Positions 59,947 to 64,000 of a DNA stretch of 64,000 bases are shown here, piece by piece (the first letter of the stretch is position 1; the number at the start of each line of letters is the position of its first letter). The notes under the pieces were generated by a model. It saw nothing but the letters and a program-made list of their open reading frames with translations, was not told the DNA's origin and ran no database searches. A program made the translations under genes and the position numbers. This stretch comes from Pagrus major. Taxonomy: Eukaryota; Chordata; Actinopteri; Spariformes; Sparidae. The stretch spans positions 6,428,847 through 6,492,846 of the forward strand of contig NC_133223.1 of NCBI RefSeq assembly GCF_040436345.1, given 5' to 3'.

Positions 59947-60713
59947 CAGTGTTGGGTAACATTACTTTCAAAAGTAACTCATTACGTTGCAAGATTACTG
60001 CCATTAAAAAGTAACTTGTTACGTTACTGCATTATCTACTGAGAAAAGTAATGGGTTAGAGTACTTAAGAGTTACAAAAAATGACACCCCTTAACGACTT
60101 GTTGCACATGTGGGTTATATTGTCCAGATGGTGTGTAGCCAACTGTACATGTACCTTTGAATGTATTGGCTCTACCGTCATTTTGTAGCCTCCTTTATGG
60201 CCCATAATCGGTAACTCCACAGCCTAGTAATAGGAATGACGCAACAGCTCTTTATTCTGCTAACAATCTGACAGTGAACTGGGCAGAGGCATACAGTATT
60301 AGGCACAGCTGTTTACATGAAAACAATACAACATGGGCTCTTATAGCCAGTATATGATGTTTAAAAATGCAACTAATGAAGCTGGAAACTATGAGTGCTG
60401 ACATAGAAATGATAAAAGCACAAATAGCACTGACACAACTGTAGGTTTACCTTCCGCTGGCACGCAGCCACCTACTGAGCAGCAGGAGAGAAACAGAAAG
60501 TGCTAATGCTTCAGGGATTTTATTTTATTTTTGTGGTGACAAAAGGAAAGGAAGAGACAGCAATTTTTTCCAGAAACAGACTAATTCCAGGAAAAACTAA
60601 CTAAATAATGGATTACTTGAATTGCAGAACTAGTGCATTTTGTTGCTTGTTAAAACAAAAAAGTAAAAGAGTACTCTCACTGATTAATTTGTAACAAGTT
60701 ACCCCCAACACTG
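59947..60713. mobile_element. hAT-type non-autonomous element
   Basis: Ends CAGTGTTGGGTAAC and inverted GTTACCCCCAACACTG, flanked by CATATGAC / CGCATGAC, an 8-base target duplication with two changes. No transposase. Confidence 0.85.
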
Positions 60714-61981
60714 CGCATGACTAATAATTAATCTTTATTAAGTGCCAAATAATCTGAAATCAAGTTTCGAGTTTTGTTTATCTATGTTGACTATAATGGT
60801 ATAGTTGATGTTGATGCTTGGACCATATGAATCCAATAAAGCCACTTGAATTAAAAAAGAATTGAAAGGGACACAATTGTTGGTGGTCTGCAGTATTTTG
60901 CTTACCAGGATTCAAACTGAAGCTAGTATTGGAAACTGACCCTGGAGACACACATTCTTTATTTCATGTCATATTTATAGACCGTGCTGTATGTAGTGTT
61001 GTCGTACTCAAGATCAATCTTGGTCTCAATAGCAGTCTCAAGACCACTTTTTGAAGGTCTTGTCTCAGACTCAACCACATTTTACTCAGTCTTGACTGGG
61101 CGTTGGACAAAGAGGACTCTGGATTTTATTTGAAGACCAGTCAAGACGATGACTGCAGTGATATCACTGTATTATGTAATTATTTTATACCTTCTGTACT
61201 TAATGATGGTCTCTATAGCCCCTTTCACACAGGGGGAGCCAGGTGTGAACGAGCCGACAATTTCCAGGGTGAATTCACTGCGAGCGAGTGACATCTATGA
61301 TGGTGATTGTTGATGACATTTAGTCTTATAATAATAAAATGTATTCATCTAGCACCTTTAAAAACAGAGTTCCCAAGGTGCTATGACAAACAAGCAAAAG
61401 CAGGAAACTCAGGAAGACAATATTACAGGACAAACACTCAATAGTCAAGCCCAACACAAGGAAGCTTCGTCTGAGGTGAGTTAACAAGAAGACAATCTTC
61501 CGTGTTAGTACACAGGGACGTAAAAATGGCGTTTAAATGGCTCATCGTCAAAGTTCTGCAAAACATCTGCTCAGAATATTTCCCGCTGCTGCTGGACACA
61601 GATCCACACAAATCTGCAGCTTTCTTTCTGCTGTGAGATCTTTGTGCATTGTTTGCAGCTGCTTCATACTCTTCTTCTTGCCTGTATATTACTTTCCACT
61701 CTTTCGCTGATATTGCGGACACGTTCAAATCCGTGTAGTATTGATGGCAACACAAAATCAGTCATTTCGAAGCAGTCTGTAGCCTCCTACCCAGGTGCTG
61801 TCCATCACCTAAACTAAGAAGTATTTCCAACATGTGTGAACACATCTGACATGGACAATCTCCTGTGGTCTGCTGCATATGTGACCAAGCAAATGTTCTG
61901 ATTCTCTGGAGTTCATATGTGAAAAGGGCTTATGAGACAAGGCAAGAGTCACCAAGAAAACCTACTGCTACATGTAAACAT
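60714..61981. other. ABCB6 upstream intron or flank
   Basis: Contains a possible MITE remnant around 60980-61260 (TCTCAAGACCACTTTTTGAAG). No exon is recognised. Confidence 0.4.
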
Positions 61982-63480
61982 CTACACCCATCAGCCATAA
62001 CATTATAACCACTGACAGGTGAAGAGAATAACATTGATTATCTCGTTACACTGGCACCTGTCAGTGGGTGGGGTATAGGCAGCAAGTGAACATTTTGTCC
62101 TCGAAGTTGATGTGTTGGAAGCGTAACGATCTGAGCAACTTTGACATGAGCCAAACTGTGATGGCTAGACGACTGGGTCATGGGCGCCCAAGGCTCATTG
62201 ATGCGAGTGGAGAGTGAAGGCTAGCCGAGTTGTCTGATCCCACAGACGAGCTACTAGAGCACAAATTGCTGAAAAAGTTAATGCTGGTTCTGATAGAAAG
62301 GTGTCAGAACACACAGTGCATTGCAGCTTGCTGTGTATCGGACTGCATGGCTGCAGACTGGTCAGAGTGCCCATGCTGACCCCTGTCCACTGCTGAAAGC
62401 GGCTAGAATGGGCACCGGAGCATCAGAACTGGACCACAGAGCAATGGAAGATGGTAGCTGGTCTGATGAATCACGTTTTACACATCAACTAAACCCCTTT
62501 ATGGAAACAGTATTCCCTAATAGCAGTGGCCTCTGCTGCCACACTGCAAAAATGGTTCAGGAATGGTTTGAGGAACACAACAATGAGTTCTAGGTGTTGA
62601 CCTGGCCTCCAAATCCTCCCAGATCTCAGTCCAATCAAGCAGCTGTGTGATGTGCCCAAGTCCCATCCATGGAGGCCCCATCTCACAATTTACAGGACTT
62701 AAAAGATCTGTTGGTAACGTCTTGGTGCCATACCTTCAGAGGTCTTGTTAAGTCCATGTCACGATGGGCCAAAAGTGAATTCTCAGAAAAAAGGGAACCT
62801 ACACAATAGAGTAGTGTCGTGATGACATGTTTTTGTAGGCTAACCCTGAAGCATCGCCCTGGTTCCCTTTGAATTGGATTTTGGACTATCGCCAGAAAAT
62901 ATCTCAGTGCCAAACACGAGTTTATGATACTTACACCTTTTGTTCAGCAGGTTAATCTTCAGAGGTGAACACCACTTTTGTGATTTTGGAGGCGTAAATT
63001 AAATACGTAAAAAGTAAAAAGCTAATGTTGGTTATAATGCTAAGGTTATAAACGGACTAGATCACAGTCACATGGCTTAATCGTCACCACCACTAAGCGT
63101 CTTACTCCAAACTTACTATACAGGTTTTCAATAAACTGATCAATGTACAAGTTGTAAAGTCAGAGTTAGAATAGTTTGTAACTAAAGTCGGCCTGTAAAG
63201 ACGGACTAGTGAGTAGATGAGTCTCCGTGTTCCCTGTGATGACGTTTAATGTCCCCGACAACCTCTGTAGTCTCATTTAGACACTTGTTAGCAACCGCCA
63301 TTTTTAACACACAGACCTTATTTCAGGCATTTAACTGAAAACCAAGTCAACAAACTCACAGAGTTTGAGTCGAGGAAACCAGAAGTGCTCAAACGGTAAC
63401 TGATTTCCAGGTTTTAGGACTACAGACTACACCACTCTATATCAGGCAGGTGGTTATAATGTTATGGTTGATTGGTGTAT
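61982..63480. mobile_element. Tc1-like transposon, broken
   Basis: Inverted ends TACACCCATCAGCCATAACA and the complement of TGTTATGGTTGATTGGTGTA. Interior transposase remnants read GTGASELDHRAMEDGSWSDESRF; frames are disrupted and another element (62807-63440) is inserted. Confidence 0.85.
62807..63440. mobile_element. MITE nested in the Tc1-like element
   Basis: TAGAGTAGTGTCGT... to ...ACACCACTCTA inverted ends, flanked by TA. The interior shares AAATGCCTG and AACCTCTGTAGT blocks with 56063-56340. Confidence 0.7.
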
Positions 63481-63483
63481 ATA

Positions 63484-63884
63484 TTAGAACCCCATCGATA
63501 TGTGATTTTTGAGGCCAATGCCAATGCCAATATTATAAAGAATCTTGATGTCAAATAGCAGCCGATACAGACACTTTTTTTTTGTCATGATCCCTCAAAT
63601 ACAGTTATGAAACACTTGACAAAGTAACAGAGGCAGGATATGTTACAGCTTAACAATAAAATTTTTCTTGTCCAAAATGACGTCAGTGCACTGAAACAGT
63701 AAACTTAATTGGAAATTTCATAATTATAAATCACCCTAAGCATCTTTTTCTGCATCATGTGCTGTAAAACCAAAAGGTATCATATCGGCCAATATTGCAC
63801 AACATATACACTGATACCAATGTATTTGTGATAGGCCAATATCAGCTGATAATACTGACCAACCAATCTATCAGTCAGGCTCTA
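63484..63884. mobile_element. MITE with TAGAGCCTGACTGAT-type ends
   Basis: TTAGAACCCCATCGATATG at the left and ATCAGTCAGGCTCTAA at the right are imperfect inverted repeats. It separates two Tc1-family ends. Confidence 0.6.
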
Positions 63885-64000
63885 ATATACACCGATCAGC
63901 CAACATTGATCATCTCATCACAATGCGATGTTCTGCTGGGAAACCTTTGGTGCTGGCATTCATGTGAATGCCACTTGACATACACCACCCATCCAAACAC
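63885..64000 (+). mobile_element. Second Tc1-like copy, cut by the window edge
   Basis: TATACACCGATCAGCCAACA followed by TGTTCTGCTGGGAAACC, the start and interior of the same family joined by an internal deletion. Confidence 0.6.

Overview
The window is eukaryotic nuclear DNA from a teleost fish, probably a spiny-rayed (percomorph) one. Genes are split into many small exons with GT-AG introns. CA/GA microsatellites are abundant, and introns hold teleost-type repeats (LINE 3' ends, tRNA-derived SINEs, hAT/Tc1/MITE elements and a decayed Ty3/gypsy element). The species cannot be fixed from this window. There is no operon, CRISPR array or prokaryotic gene.

Three protein-coding genes are supported by exon-by-exon reading in which every intron phase closes. 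(1) Minus strand, 21892 down to 5803: TTLL4, a tubulin polyglutamylase, in 22 coding exons (3552 nt, 1184 codons counting an internal stop and the final stop). The ATP-grasp/TTL core lies in exons 8-17. Exon 3 carries one in-frame TAA (20384-20386) in an otherwise continuous reading frame. (2) Plus strand, 26460 to 38942: an unnamed secreted protein of 558 residues in 8 exons. Its second half reads like a clan CD (caspase/legumain-type) peptidase fold, but both catalytic positions look replaced (Cys to Ser, His to Pro). This is the best candidate for something undescribed. (3) Minus strand, from the right edge down to 43126: the last five coding exons of ABCB6, an ABC half-transporter, covering the end of the nucleotide-binding domain. 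Its 5' part lies outside the window.

Layout: 1-5800 is the 3' flank of TTLL4, with a LINE end and a TIR element. 5803-21892 is TTLL4; its introns hold two striking inverted-repeat structures. 22066-26459 is a head-to-head intergenic region with a MITE close to the TTLL4 start, a LINE end, an AT palindrome, and a long pyrimidine-rich block followed by a purine-rich block leading into gene 2. 26460-38942 is gene 2, with a truncated LINE in its last large intron. 38943-43125 separates the converging ends of genes 2 and 3. 43126-59172 holds the ABCB6 3' exons, with an 11.4 kb intron containing a broken Ty3/gypsy element hit by two SINEs and a 1.2 kb TIR element. 59173-64000 is intronic or flanking DNA with a hAT element and nested Tc1/MITE insertions.

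The three genes act in different compartments (cytoskeleton, secretory pathway, membrane transport). I see no sign that they form a pathway.
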